From: Peromyscus leucopus
Lineage: Eukaryota > Chordata > Mammalia > Rodentia > Cricetidae
Direction: 5' to 3'
Assembly (NCBI RefSeq): GCF_004664715.2
Contig: NC_051086.1
Span: 69,433,486 to 69,497,485 of the forward strand
DNA: 64,000 nt
Positions 10,681 through 22,783 of the stretch are shown one piece after another. The translations under genes and the position numbers were made by a program. How positions within the stretch are numbered: position 1 is the first letter of the stretch; each line of letters opens with the position of its first letter. The notes under the pieces are model-generated. The model made no database searches. It saw only the letters and a program-made list of their open reading frames with translations, and had not been told where the DNA came from.

Positions 10681-12807
10681 TTCAACATTCACCTGGCCAC
10701 AGTGAATGTAAGTTGAAATGCTTAGGTGTTTGGCGGTCAGAAGGAGACTAGTGTTTCCTGTCTCTCAGATCCTAGGAGTGAAGCGCACTGGCATCATCAC
10801 CGATTGAGAAGTTAAGTCTGAGTCATGGGATCAGTATTCAAACTAAAATCACATGATTGGTGGATACATTTTGATTTACATGTCACGACAGCAAACTGGC
10901 TCATGGTTGGGAATATTGTAATCTGGGCAAATATGAATTTTGGGCTTCACAGTGAAACAAAGGTTTCTAATTGCAGTGAACACGAATTTGTCAATAGTCC
11001 CAATTGCCAAAACCAAAATTGTGCCAGGAATTTTAGGAAAGGGGTTGGGAGTAGACAACTCAACAGCGTCCAGCAAGACAGAGAGCTCTGAGATGCTCTG
11101 AGCGTCCCCGGGAAGGGCTGTGTTCCTGGGAAGGGCTGTGTCCTTGGGAAGGGCTGCATCCTCAGGAAGGGCAACTCCAGTTCTTAAATCTCATTCAGAT
11201 CTTTTTGTGCACTGGAACATTCCTTCAACCTAAAAATTCCTGGTCTGTTTTGCTTTGTGAAAACTTGTCACTGTTCCAAAATCCCTACCTTGCCTGAACT
11301 GATGAAGGCCTGGAGTTTACCTACAGCATCACACTTTTCCTTTGCTGTAACCAGTGAGGAGAATGTAAGGGGCACGAGCGAGTGGACATGGTATAAGGGG
11401 CATGGGGATGAACAGACACAGCTGGAATCAAAGAACATGTGTCCTTCTCCCTTGCTTGTGTCTTGATCTCTGGCGACAAATGCCAAAGTTTCTGTCCTGA
11501 TTTCATCCTGGGTCTCTAACGTGTCTGCAGGTGAGGACTCACCCCAGCCACAGTATGGTTATACTGACATTCAGGATGTTCCCAGGAAAGCTGTTTTCTC
11601 AGTTCACCCTACTCGGGACATTCTGTGGGCACCCATTTTCCAGAACGAGCAACAGAAGAAAAGCAATTGGAAGGTCAGCAGGCTTGCATCCCTCCTGATT
11701 CCCACCACCATTCCCCCCCACCCTTGGAACTGGCTTTTCAGCTATCTTAAGTATGAATTGTCTTTCTTTGTGAAACTGCCTAGGGCAGAAGGCTTAAGAA
11801 CAGAAACAAAAGTCAGTTAAAAAAAAAGTATCCATGAAATAAAACTCGGGGGTGGGCATCAAAGTGTCAGAAGATTGTAACATCTTACTAGAATGGGTGA
11901 ATTTTTTTGTCCCCACAAAGCTTCCTTTATTATGCCCACTTGGCTTGAAAGACATTACTTTATGCCTAGCCAGGAAAGTGCAAGATTCAAACACTAAGCA
12001 TTCAAGTATTGAGTATATTACATTATGTGACGCTGGCTTTGCCAGCTCATTGGCTCAAACACAAGAATCCAAAATGGAAACTGTACCTAATGAAGCCTCA
12101 TACATAAGTTCTGGGAAACGTCTTTGGATTTAATTCTTTTAAATTTAACCCCATTAGTCACTTCATGTAAGTGGTCCCAGAGAGATATCCATCCACACCC
12201 AGTTTTAATTTATATACCTCAGGGACGAACAGCACAGTAAATGGAAAGGCTGTCATTGATTTTCAAAGGACAGTTTGCTTAGTTATAGGTCACTTCAAAT
12301 TACCCATAATTAACAGTTGTGCATTCTACCTCTTGCTTTCTTAGCTACCTGCAAGGTTATTCTAAATACATCTGATCAATGTGTTTGTTAAGTCACATCA
12401 AACCCATTGGCCAGTCCTAGTCCCTTAGGGATATTAGGTAGATGGCCAAGTGCCATGCCTTTCCCACATGTCTCCACGGAGAAATCATGCTGCTCCTCAA
12501 TTCTGTGGTAAAGCACTCAGTTCCTGCTCTGTCCCTACTCAAGGGCTTAGGGCTTTCCCGTTTTCATGAATGGGAAAGTAGCCTTTCCTTCTTCCCTTGG
12601 ACTTGCCCCATGTCTGCAGATGCAGCCACACACCTCGAAATATTTATCTTTGAATGGGACCAGTCACTTGTTATCTGTTGACTGGTCAAAATAGAAGTAC
12701 AGGCTGACAATATAACAGAAAGTCAAGTCACTCCAGTAAAGTCTAGTCTTGATCATTTTCTGGTCAGTTTGAGAATGAAATAGTATTCCTTCAACTCTTC
12801 CTTTTAC
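10681..12807. other. Unassigned sequence, largely repeat-free
   Basis: No SINE recognised over about 2 kb. Open frames of up to 99 codons (for example 11521-11820 plus) show no domain or splice context. An 18-bp tandem repeat is listed separately. Confidence 0.45.
11108..11174. repeat. 18-bp tandem repeat, about 3.5 copies
   Basis: 'ggaagggctg' recurs at 11111, 11129 and 11147, and 'ggaagggc' at 11165, giving an 18-bp period with the spacer drifting between tgttcctg and tgtccttg. Confidence 0.9.
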
Positions 12808-12817
12808 AGATAAGAAT

Positions 12818-12864
<47 letters not shown>

Positions 12865-13031
12865 TTTTGGTTTTTCGAGACAGGGTTTCTCTGTGTAGCT
12901 TTGCGCCTTTCCTGGAACTCGCTTTGGAGACCAGGCTGGCCTCGAACTCACAGAGATCCACCTGCCTCTGCCTCCCGAGTGCTGGGATTAAAGGTGTGCG
13001 CCACCACCGCCCGGCATAAGATAAGAATTTA
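12808..13031 (-). repeat. Young B1, reverse, with 13-bp target duplication
   Basis: 'agataagaattta' occurs at 12808-12820 and again at 13019-13031. Between them lie a (TTTA)n tail (to about 12866) and a nearly intact B1 in reverse ('tttttcgagacagggtttct', 'ttgcgcctttcctggaactc', 'gccaccaccgcccggc'). The intact duplication and low divergence point to a recent insertion. Confidence 0.97.
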
Positions 13032-13127
13032 TAAGTGAGACTTTTTTTAAATAAGTGTGACATGATTGCCCCTATGTTATAGATTAAGATTTTATTAATC
13101 CTCCCCCCCTTTGATCTTTGTTATTTT

Positions 13128-13152
13128 TTAGGGGAGGGCATTGAAGCAAAGG

Positions 13153-13200
<48 letters not shown>

Positions 13201-13282
13201 CAAGCTGGCTTTGTACTTGTGGCCCTTCTGTCTTAGTCTCACAAGTGCTGGGATTACAGGCATGTGTTGCCACCCCGGCCAA
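13128..13282 (-). repeat. Old B1-like SINE, reverse, with (TA)n
   Basis: A (TA)n tract at about 13154-13200 is followed by 'ctggctttgtacttgtggcc', 'cacaagtgctgggattacag' and 'gccaccccggcc'. Confidence 0.7.
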
Positions 13283-13708
13283 AGCTCTCTTAGCATCTTT
13301 AGGTAGGAGCCAAGCTAAGCAATCACCCAGGGCACCCTCACACCCAGCAACATGTAGACACTGGCTGTCACTCATGACTTAATCTAACTCGTTGTGACGG
13401 TTGTCCTATGCCTGCAGTGTCTTTTAGGCATGGCATCCTTTAACAGTCTTGTTTAATTATAGTGCCGGCACTTCCCCGACCCCACCCTGCCCAGTAGGAA
13501 GTTGTCAATATTGGCTTCCTTCAGACCTGCCTATAAATTCTGAGACACCAAATTAGTTCATGATATTATAGACAAATGTGAGTGACAGAAAGATCACGAG
13601 TGCCCTGGTCAAGTGGTGGGGACCAGAAAAGGGTAACCACAGAACAACAACAAAAGACAAATGATAGTATTAATAGTGAAACTAATGAATTTTACTTTAT
13701 TGTTACTA
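13283..13708. other. Unassigned sequence
   Basis: Nothing recognised apart from AT-rich stretches. Confidence 0.45.
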
Positions 13709-13852
13709 TTATTAGTGTGTGAGAGCATGGGTGTGCATGCGCCATGACGTGTGGAGGGCAGAGGATAACTTTCAGGATTCAGTTCTCTCTCCATGGCCAG
13801 ATTTGTGTGGAAAGTGCTTTTGCCCACAGAGCCACCTTGCCAGCCCAGTGGG
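13709..13852 (-). repeat. B3-like SINE, reverse
   Basis: 'gcgccatgacgtgtggaggg', 'cagaggataactttcagg' and 'gagccaccttgccagccc' are reverse landmarks of the B3 class. Confidence 0.7.
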
Positions 13853-14134
13853 GTTAAAGTCTGAACCCACTAAAGCAACAGGAAAGTGGAGGCACAGTTG
13901 GAGATGATGACCAGGACTGGGTGAGTGAACAGGGGAGCTAGTGCCTGCTTCTGAGTCCATCTACAGACAGGAAAGAGCAGCTTCAAGCTCAAGGGAGCAT
14001 TTGCCAGAGCGACCACACGATACAGCGATGGGACTTTGGGGCAGGAAATAAGAATACTGTCTTCTCTTAACCAAGATGGATAAATGTTTCCAAATGAGCT
14101 ATGTCCCCAGTGTCTCCATTGAAAGATCTTGGTT

Positions 14135-14368
14135 TAGGGCCTGGAGAGAAAGTTCAGGGATTAAGATCAATGGATGCTTTCCCAGAGGACGTTGATTCAG
14201 GTCCCAGCACCTGAATGGCTGGGACACCCACATGGTGGCTCGTAACTATCCATAACTCCAGTTCCAGGAGATCCAATGTCATCTTCTGGCCTCCAAGGGC
14301 ACCAGGCATGCATGTAACACTCAGGCTTTCACACAGGTAAAATGCTCATACACCTAAAAATGGTTTTT
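14135..14368 (+). repeat. B3A/B2-class SINE
   Basis: 'gggcctggagagaaagttca' (head), 'cacatggtggctcgtaacta', 'actccagttccaggagatcc' and 'ggcctccaagggcaccaggc' occur in order. Confidence 0.88.
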
Positions 14369-14384
14369 TTGGTTGTTTGTTTTA

Positions 14385-14760
14385 AGACCTTGGTTTCATA
14401 GTGAGAAATTCATGGAGTCTGCTTAAGGGGCAAAGGAATTTATTAGGGGATAAAAACTCACTACAGCATGGGAGATTTATCATAGAGTCCTGGAAAGCCA
14501 AGTTATAGTCCCACACTGTTCTTGTGCCTGGTCCGTCTCAGTATCCAAACCCTCGAGGAAGCCAAGAAAGTCTGCCTATGTGCATCCCAGGTCTTAAGGG
14601 TCGCTGAGTGGCCTCACCCCAGAGGCATGGACTTCAAGGTCATAGGCAGGTAGAGCAGTTACCTGCTGCATCTCTAGGGGTGGTGCTTCAAGGTCATGGA
14701 CAGAACAGCTATTCATTAAAGGTTTCTGTCAGGGTGGTTCCCATTTACAAAGATTCATCC
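14385..14760. repeat. Possible LTR-like sequence, unclassified
   Basis: The wording 'ggaatttattaggggataaa' and 'agtcctggaaagccaagtta' resembles reverse-oriented rodent LTRs around a polyadenylation region, but I could not fix its ends or family. Confidence 0.3.
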
Positions 14761-15489
14761 TCCAGGGCTGTGTCCAGATAATTCTGCTATTTCTTCAAAG
14801 AGAATGAAAACCAGAATCTTCATTTAGTGGTGGATTCAGATGCCCTCAAATCTGTAGGATTTTTTTCTACACTGAATTTGTCCTCTGGAACTCCACGAGG
14901 CTGACTTTGACCCACCTTCCAATGCCACCCTCTCCTGATGCTCAGTGGAGTGGCAGAAGCAAGTCTTCTAGCTGCAGATTCCAAGTGCCTGAGTTCTGTC
15001 TTTCAATGGGCTACTCCCAAGAAATACTAAACGGTTCAGGCCTCAAATCCCACAGTGTTGCTTGTTTGGAATCAGAAAGGGAGGGAGGAGATAAAAGGGA
15101 GAAAGGGACACTGTGTGGGGTCCTAAGGGGTCATCATGAAGCTGAAATGAATTGTCTTGGTAACAGGGGGACTAAAGAAAATGTTTCCCAGCCCTCAAGA
15201 AGGTGAAGGAAGACTGCAGATGTGTCAGAGGTGTGTGTCTCTCCCCAGCCCGCCCAGGGACTGGGCTATAGCACATAGCTAAACTGAGTGAGATCCCAGG
15301 TTCTAAGGGAAGTATCACAGTTTGAAAAGAGAGAAACATGAACTTAATCTAACCCACTAGTACATCCTAATCGCAGCCTTTTCCTGCCCACCCCCACCAT
15401 TTGTACACGGGTGCTTGTGCCCCCGACAACCTGACGTCTTTGAAGCCAGGAAGTCTACAAAGAATCCAAATCTTTGTATGGGAAGGAGT
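14761..15489. other. Unassigned sequence
   Basis: No repeat or convincing exon. An open frame at 14907-15206 (99 codons) has no recognised domain. Confidence 0.4.
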
Positions 15490-15700
15490 CTCAAGTTCTG
15501 TCATTTGTTGTTCTTGTTTTTTTGTTGTTGTTTTTTTGTTTTTCGAGACAGGGTTTCTCTGTGTAGTTTTGTGCCTTTCCTGGAACTCACTTGGTAGCCC
15601 AGGCTGGCCTCGAACTCACAGAGATCCACCTGGCTCTGCCTTCCAAGTGCTGGGATTAAAGGCGTGCACCACCACCGCCCGGCTCAAGTTCTGTCATTTG
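15490..15700 (-). repeat. Young B1, reverse, with 18-bp target duplication
   Basis: 'ctcaagttctgtcatttg' occurs exactly at 15490-15507 and 15683-15700. The B1 between them has its T-rich tail on the left and ends at 'ccaccaccgcccgg'. A perfect 18-bp duplication marks a recent L1-mediated insertion. Confidence 0.97.
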
Positions 15701-15715
15701 GACTGTTTCATTTTT

Positions 15716-15977
15716 CACTGTGTGTGTGTAGGTAAGCTCACTGGGAGGCCAGGGCATGAGTTATGATGTCTTCCTCAACTGCATCTTTATCTTATTTGAG
15801 ACACTCTCTCAACCTGGTGCTCATGGGTTTGCTTGACTGCCTGGCTAGTCCTGGACATCTGCACAGGGATTGTGGATGTACTCCTCCATACCCTAGTTTC
15901 CCAAGAGTTCTGGGGATCCGGATTCAATTCCTCACGCTTGCCCGGCAAGCACTTTACTGACACTCCAGCAGCCCAGG
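15716..15977 (-). repeat. RSINE1-like SINE, reverse
   Basis: The complement reads 'ctgctggagtgtcagtaaag' (head), 'ggaattgaatccggatcccc' and 'accaggttgagagagtgtct', matching the tRNA-plus-B1-like architecture. Confidence 0.65.
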
Positions 15978-16090
15978 GTTCTTTTAACTTGACCAAATGG
16001 CTGTGTTCTTTAAGTCCGACATTTCAAGTGTCTGAGAAGTAAGCCTTCCTGACTTCCTGTTCTCTGGCTGGTGGGTGTATGAAAAAAATG

Positions 16091-16143
<53 letters not shown>

Positions 16144-16983
16144 CAAATGTCCTCACACTGCTTTAACTTTACTTTTTTTGGTGGGTAAAGTTTTTTTTTT
16201 TTTTAACTAAATCTTATGCAGTCTGGAGAACTGAGGTGAGACACTTTATTCTCCCCTTATGAAAGCCACTGATTCTGGTTGTGGCTCATGCCCCTTCCAT
16301 AAACACTACCATTATTGCCCAACTATGTAGTTCAAGGTTGGGTAGCTAGAATGATTTCTCTACAACTCTAATTCTCCTATTATCAAAAAATTTTATATTT
16401 GTCAGCAATTTAGCTATTTTTGTTTATGAAATGCAATTCTTTTGTATAATAGTCCATGGTTTTCCAGCTTCTACCAGTTGGTTCCCCTTCCCTTTTCCTG
16501 GTAGGCCCTTTTCTGGGCTTGAGAGTTTCATCATGAATATGTGTTTTGATCAACTCCACTTCCCATCCCTTCCCCTACTGTTCCCTCCTAACTTCATGCG
16601 GTTTTGTTTGTGTGTGTGTTGTTTTAAACCTATTGAGTCCACTTAAGGCTGCTGGTGTGGGCATGGGCAGCCTCTCAGGGCGCCACATCCCTACCGAAAA
16701 CTGACTTAATTGCCAAGAGCTCCTCATCGCGGGCTGGGACCTCATGAGCCCCTCCCCCACCCATGCTGGAATATTAGCTGGCTTGATCTTGTGCAGGTCT
16801 TGTGCATGAGTCACTGTGTCTAAGTTCATGTGTGCAATAGCCGCAGCATCACGTGCAGCAAAAACTGTTCCAGGGCAATGTCCACTACCTCTGGCCCTTA
16901 CAATCTTTCTACCTCCTCTTCTACAAAGATCTTCTACAAAGATGAGGGAGTATGAGAGGGATCATCAAAACCTGAACGTTAGC
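15978..16983. other. Unassigned sequence with a (CA)n microsatellite
   Basis: (CA)n occupies about 16094-16141. The rest is unassigned; a 13-bp direct repeat 'cttctacaaagat' lies at 16918-16942. Confidence 0.5.
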
Positions 16984-17142
16984 CAACCCTGTTGGTGCAT
17001 ACTTTTCATCTCAGCACTGGGAGGCAGAGGCAGGAGGGTCTCTGTGAATGTGAGGCTAGCCTGGTCTACATAGCAAGCAAGATCCAGACCAGCCAGGGCT
17101 ACATTGTGAGATTGTGAGCCCCTGTTTCAAAACAAAACCTTC
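16984..17142 (+). repeat. B1 SINE
   Basis: 'ctcagcactgggaggcagag', 'gaggctagcctggtctacat' and 'gagcccctgtttcaaaacaa' give a diverged complete B1. Confidence 0.85.
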
Positions 17143-17611
17143 AACATCCTGGTGACTTTGAAACCCACAGAGTGTTTTCCTGTGCCCCCACAAGTCACGA
17201 TTTAACTTCTTTCCTCCCTACACTCAAACCTCCACCTCCCCTCCCATTTGAACCCTAAGTGGAAGGAGCCCGGGAAAATCAGCTGGACTTCTGTTCCCAC
17301 GGTGACAGCCTACAGAAGCCACGTTAGCCCCTGCTGGCCTGCTTCCTGTCAGCCACAGTCCTGCTTCTCTACCATTTTCATCTAATTTCTGAATTTTCTA
17401 ATTTCCTTATATAAAAACCACCTAATTTGTTCATGTGAGTTGAGTTAGTTGTAGATCTTTCAAATGACGAACTCTGATTAATTCAACAGCCATTTCCCAT
17501 TCATTTTCTCCATTGCTCGGTCCGGCTCATTTTACTTCTGAAATATATCTGGAGTCTATTTTCTTCCCAACAGCCACTCTGATGCTCCCCCTATTCCAGA
17601 CTTCATTTCTG
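17143..17611. other. Unassigned sequence
   Basis: Nothing recognised. Confidence 0.4.
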
Positions 17612-17701
17612 CAGTGCTGGGGATCAAATGCTATCAGCCTTACACATGCCAGACAAGCACCCCATCTCCCCTCTACCACTTAGCTACACCCTCAATCCCT
17701 T
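17612..17701 (-). repeat. ID-like SINE, reverse
   Basis: 'cagtgctggggatcaaatgc', 'acatgccagacaagcacccc' and 'cttagctacaccctcaatcc' are the reverse complement of an ID/B4 head. Confidence 0.7.
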
Positions 17702-17875
17702 AACCTTATTACCCATGCATAGCCTTTTTCAACAACTGCAATCCATTACTGCTCATTAAATCAATTGACTGGGTTATCATTAATATTAATTTGCAAACTG
17801 ACATGGAAAATATCAGACTTATCACATGTAATAAGGGTAATTTTGTATATGTAAAACTGTAGTTTGCACATGAGA

Positions 17876-18236
17876 GTGAGTGTGTGTGTCTGTACTGAAG
17901 TCAGAGCAGGACTTTCTCTGTCACTGTTTGCCTTATTATTTTGAGACAGGGTCTGTCACTGTACCGGAAGCTCACTGTTTGGCCATACCAGCTGGCTAGC
18001 AACCTCCTGGACTCTTCCTGTCTTCAGCGGGAAGCACAGGGATTACAGGCACACACACAGCCAGGCCAGGACTACAGTGAGCTCTGATGCTCTCTGAACC
18101 ATCTCTCCCAACCTGTTTGCTTTGTTTTGAGACTGAATCTTATTCTGTAGCCAGGGTGGTATTGCACTCATAGTATCCTCCTGCCTCAGCCATAGGAGTG
18201 TTGAAATTTCAGGTGTGAGTTATCATGCCCAGTCTT
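17876..18236 (-). repeat. Two adjacent SINEs, reverse
   Basis: The first (about 17876-18115) contains 'ttttgagacagggtctgtca' and ends with 'gaaccatctctcccaacc'. The second (18122-18236) restarts with 'ttttgagactgaatcttatt' and ends in 'ggtgtgagttatcatgccc'. Both are old. Confidence 0.6.
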
Positions 18237-18461
18237 AAGTTTTTAAATAGACACCACACAAAGTATTTAAAAGACATAGGTACATGTTTTTTTTTTAATA
18301 AGGCTTCTGTGTACAATATATTTCTTGTTATAAGATTATAGTAAAAATTTATTTTAAAAAGCATTGCTATAGTATCTAGAACATAAAAATGCTAGCGGAA
18401 GCAGAGCTGGAGAAATAGCTTGGTGGCTCTTGCTGATGCATCAGGTTTATTTACCTGGAGA

Positions 18462-18643
18462 CAAGGTCTCAAGCAGCAATGGATGATCTTGAACTCCCAA
18501 TCCTCCAGCCTGTAGGAGGCTCCCAAATGCTGGGGTTATATTTATGCACCACCACACCTGTCTATACAATGCTGGGCGGAGAAGCAGGGCTTTGTGTATG
18601 CTAAGTAACTACTGTATCAACTCAGCTACACGTCCAGCCTTAT
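18462..18643 (-). repeat. B4-type SINE, reverse
   Basis: A B1-like part ('gagacaaggtctcaagcagc', 'ctggggttatatttatgcac') is followed by an ID-like head complement ('gctaagtaactactgtatca', 'cagctacacgtccagcc'). Confidence 0.7.
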
Positions 18644-18657
18644 AAACATTTTAGATG

Positions 18658-18842
18658 TTTGCTGGGCGGTGGTGGTGCATGCCTTTAATCCCAGCACTCA
18701 GAGGCAGAGCCAGGCGGATCTCTGTGAGTTCGAGGCCAGCCTGGTTTACAGAGTGAGTTCCAGGTCAGTCAAGGATACACAGTGAGACCCTGTCTCGAAA
18801 AACCAAACTAAATTAAACCACCAAACAAAACCAAACCAAAAG
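18658..18842 (+). repeat. B1 SINE
   Basis: A complete B1: 'gctgggcggtggtggtgcat', 'gttcgaggccagcctggttt', 'gagaccctgtctcgaaaaac', then a (caaa)n tail. Confidence 0.95.
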
Positions 18843-19048
18843 GGCTGGGGCGGGGGGAGTTGAAAAAGCGTTCAGTGGTTAAGAGCTCTGGTCCCCCAGA
18901 GGACACAGTTCAGTTTCCAGCATCAGCTGAGAACATCAGAGGGATCTGATGCCCTCCCTGACCTCTGCAGGCACCAGGCACACACATGGGGCATAGGCAT
19001 ATATGTAGGCAAACACCCATACACAAAAAATAAAGTAAGTTTAAAATA
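18842..19048 (+). repeat. B3A/B2-class SINE
   Basis: It abuts the preceding B1. Landmarks are 'ttcagtggttaagagctctg', 'ctgatgccctccctgacctc', 'ggcaccaggcacacacatgg' and an A-rich end. Confidence 0.85.
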
Positions 19049-19051
19049 CCG

Positions 19052-19178
19052 AAAGCGTACTACTGGCCACTCAGGAGGTAGAGGCAGGAGGATCTCTGTG
19101 AGTTCAAGGCCAACCTGTTCTACATATTGAGTTCCAGGACAGAAAGCGTTATCAAGAGAGATTGGGAAAAAAAAAAGT
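19052..19178 (+). repeat. 5'-truncated B1
   Basis: 'cactcaggaggtagaggcag', 'gttcaaggccaacctgttct' and 'gagttccaggacag' lack the usual head. 'gaaagcgt' flanks parts of it, so a short duplication is possible. Confidence 0.7.
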
Positions 19179-21960
19179 ACTATTTATGAGGATGATTAAA
19201 TTTGAAAACTATTTTGTGAAATAATTAAAAATTCCATCCAGGATGTACAGCAAAGGGTTAACCATGGTGAGATTACATATAGAATTTCCACTCTTGAGGT
19301 TTCTGTAACATATGAGTTTTATGAAAAAGAAATTGTATCATTTTTAAGTGTGAAAAGTTAGTAGATGAATTTCATTTTGGAAAAAAAAAATCTGGCTTAA
19401 TATATCCAATAAGAATTTTTTAGTAAAATTCAGTTATGCTGAGGCTTTTAAATGGTCTGTTTTGTTCACTGAAAGCTTTTAGACAGTATCTTCTACTGAA
19501 AGATCACGAATAGCATTCTTGAATGGTGATTTTTAGGCTTCCTAGGCAATACTTCTTAAGCAAGCAATTCTGAGCATAAGAAGTACAAGATGTTGGACTA
19601 ATAAAAACGCCCCAAGTAAAACACATCTATCATCGCGTTGCGAGATGACGTCCCGCTAAACAAACACCTGGGCTAGCAAAATTAATGGATAAACCAATAT
19701 TGCAAGCCCAGGCTCTGTTCATATATATTGCATTAGTTTACATCCTCATCATTACTCTTGTTGAAAAGCATTCCACTTAGTTTGAAAATTCACTTTTCAC
19801 AATATATTGTCACATTTAAACACAGAATGAAAATGCTTTGCATAGTGTAACCCAAAACTTCAAGACCCCATCACCATGTTTGAAAAGATATTATGTGAAA
19901 ACCAATACATGGTGTCTTCAGACATGCAAACAAGTACTCTGAGGAAAACTGCTTTGTGATTTGTCTTAAAGAGAACCATCTTCCAGCCTGAAAAATTCAC
20001 ACCGGGAAATGCTGGCATGTGCGAGGAATAATTAAAGACAGTGAGTTATATATCAAACATGAATTGCCTCGTTTCTCTGCACCAAATTTGATCACTGCTG
20101 CCCATGACAATTCCAACACAAAACCTCCAAACACGTCATAAATCACACGCTCCGTCCACACTCTCTTAAGTCAAACACCTACCGAGTGCACAGTCAAATT
20201 AAAGCTGGAGGAGAGATTTATTAGCAGGGAGATGTTCCTAATTATTTGAAAAACTTGTCTCAGGTTCACTACCAACATCCTTCAAGAGCACACTTCAATA
20301 TTAGGGAAAAAAAAATCAGTTAGCCCCAGAGTGGTCACAGGGAAGGTTAAATCAGCATTCCAGGACAGCGGAAGGCTTTGGCAGGAAGACTTGGCTTTGT
20401 TCTGCAACAGTCATGCCCAGCCTTGACCACTATCTGAGAAGCTCATTGGGTTCAGAAGATAGAAAAATCCAGAAAGGATGCTGGAGGAGGGGCATACATA
20501 GGGGAAGGGGTGGGAAGATTTATTGCCTTCAATTATTTTTGTTAAAAACTTTCCTCGGGGCACAGGCACATAATATATTGTACTTTCCATTACTTAGTGC
20601 AAATGTAAAACATATCTAAAAACCACATTTCATCCTCATAGCATATTAAAACAACAAGTAGGATGTCATGACGTTAATGTGACAGATGGACTGTCATTTA
20701 GCAACATTGTACAACATTAGTTAACAGTAAATTAATATCATCATACCTAATTTTTTTAAACATATAGAACCATTCAGCTGGGGTAAGATTCCTAGGAAGG
20801 AATCTTATATTTGTGTGCTAAAGAAATGGAACAACAGTTAGCTGAAAGTGTCCACATGTAATCTTCATATAATTTTAACATATTTTTTTAAAAAGGGTAG
20901 ACTAATCCAAAAACTCTGACCTCAGAACTTCCCTCCACCCAATTTACCCTCACTGAAATACTGATTTTTTTTGACAGGTTCACATGTACATTATGAATTG
21001 GCTCATAAACATTTTCAGCATATTGTACTGGCTTTGTATAACCATCCTTACTATATATTAAGACCGTGTCTTTTCATCAACACCAGCTGTTAAGCAACAT
21101 ACTAGATGCATGGTTAGTTCATGGGGAAGAGAGGAGCGCGACATCAATTTAACTTCATTACACTTTGGCAGCTAAACCCACATTTCATACATCGCTGACC
21201 ACAAATGACTTCCCATTGTGAAACAGTCTTGGTCTATACAGTCCTAGAAGCAACGCCATTCATCAAGACGTTAATTCTACTCTTCCTAGAAGGGTTTGAT
21301 GTTAATAATATTACAGTAACTTGAGCAAAATTTCTCTGCAGATTTATCTTCATTGATAAATTAAGCAACTCAATAGGTCCTCCATGTTAATATTTTTTTG
21401 TTGTCCAATGGACAGACAGGAAAAGGAGCAAGGGTGTCTAGCCTACTGCCAGGGCCTGAACTAAAACACCAGGCTGATTTTCTTTCTCTGCTCCTTAGAG
21501 CACACTAGGGAAGGGATGCACAAACCAACCTTTAGGTGCTCCACTATTGAAAACGTAACTGAGTGGCGTCACAGCATTGGAGCAGCTTCTCCACACAAGG
21601 AGTTGTCACATATCACACTTGCTGAGTCAAAGAACTGAAATTTTCTCGTGGAAGCAGAAAGACTTAAAGAGTGCACACCAACACTATGGAAACTCCTCGA
21701 TTCTTAGTTGTTGATTTGGTCACATCTGCTCATCTTCCATTCTTTGAAAGTGAGGCTCAGTTCCTTTATCAGCATCATGCTGAGCAGTGTGCATTCTATA
21801 AACACCCGAGCATGATGCTGGCACCACTCATCTTGAAAACCCAGAAGTATGCTCGCTCTCCTCCTCCAACTGTATAACTGCACCTGTCTTTTCTTATATC
21901 GGGCTCCTTTGCCTCATTTTTCCCTTTTCTTTCTCTGTTCACTCCCTAGCTATTGTTACA
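19179..21960. other. Repeat-poor AT-rich block
   Basis: Nearly 2.8 kb without a recognisable SINE, unlike both flanks. Long SINE-free tracts in mammalian gene deserts often contain conserved non-coding elements. No exon with plausible splice sites was seen. Confidence 0.5.
19631..19669. promoter_or_regulatory. CpG cluster with CRE-like and forkhead-like motifs
   Basis: Five CpGs fall within about 25 bp ('tcgcgttgcgag', 'gacgtcccgc') in otherwise CpG-poor DNA. The stretch includes TGACGTCC at 19646 and TAAACAAACA (forkhead type) at 19657, next to an E-box CACCTG. Motif presence is seen; regulatory function is inferred. Confidence 0.3.
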
Positions 21961-21961
21961 C

Positions 21962-22447
<486 letters not shown>

Positions 22448-22578
22448 TTTTCCGTATTTTATTTTTGGGACAGAGTCTTACTTTTGAGCCCAGGCTGGCC
22501 TCAACTCATGGAAATCTCCCTGCCTTGGCCTCCTTAATGTTGGGATTACATGCATGAGTCATCAAATTCAACTACAAT
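22448..22578 (-). repeat. Old B1 SINE, reverse
   Basis: 'gggacagagtcttacttttg', 'cccaggctggcctcaactca' and 'ttgggattacatgcatgagt'. Confidence 0.8.
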
Positions 22579-22783
22579 CTTTTTTAAATATAAAAGACAA
22601 ATTTTTAAAGCTGTTTATTTCATCTTCTTGTGGTGGTGTTAGCAATCTTAGCTCAACCTAACACCCACCCTTCTCAGAACACAGGACTTGAGACTACTGA
22701 TTACTTGGAAAATATATCCAGCATAAAGATTCATATAGAGACCTAGGACTTGAGGCATGTAAATTTAATTCACATTCTCACAA

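Noticed and set aside
15401..15766. 121-codon plus frame
   Set aside because: It reads through a reverse B1; the FETGFLCVVL-type string is the standard B1 antisense translation and recurs at the other reverse B1 copies.
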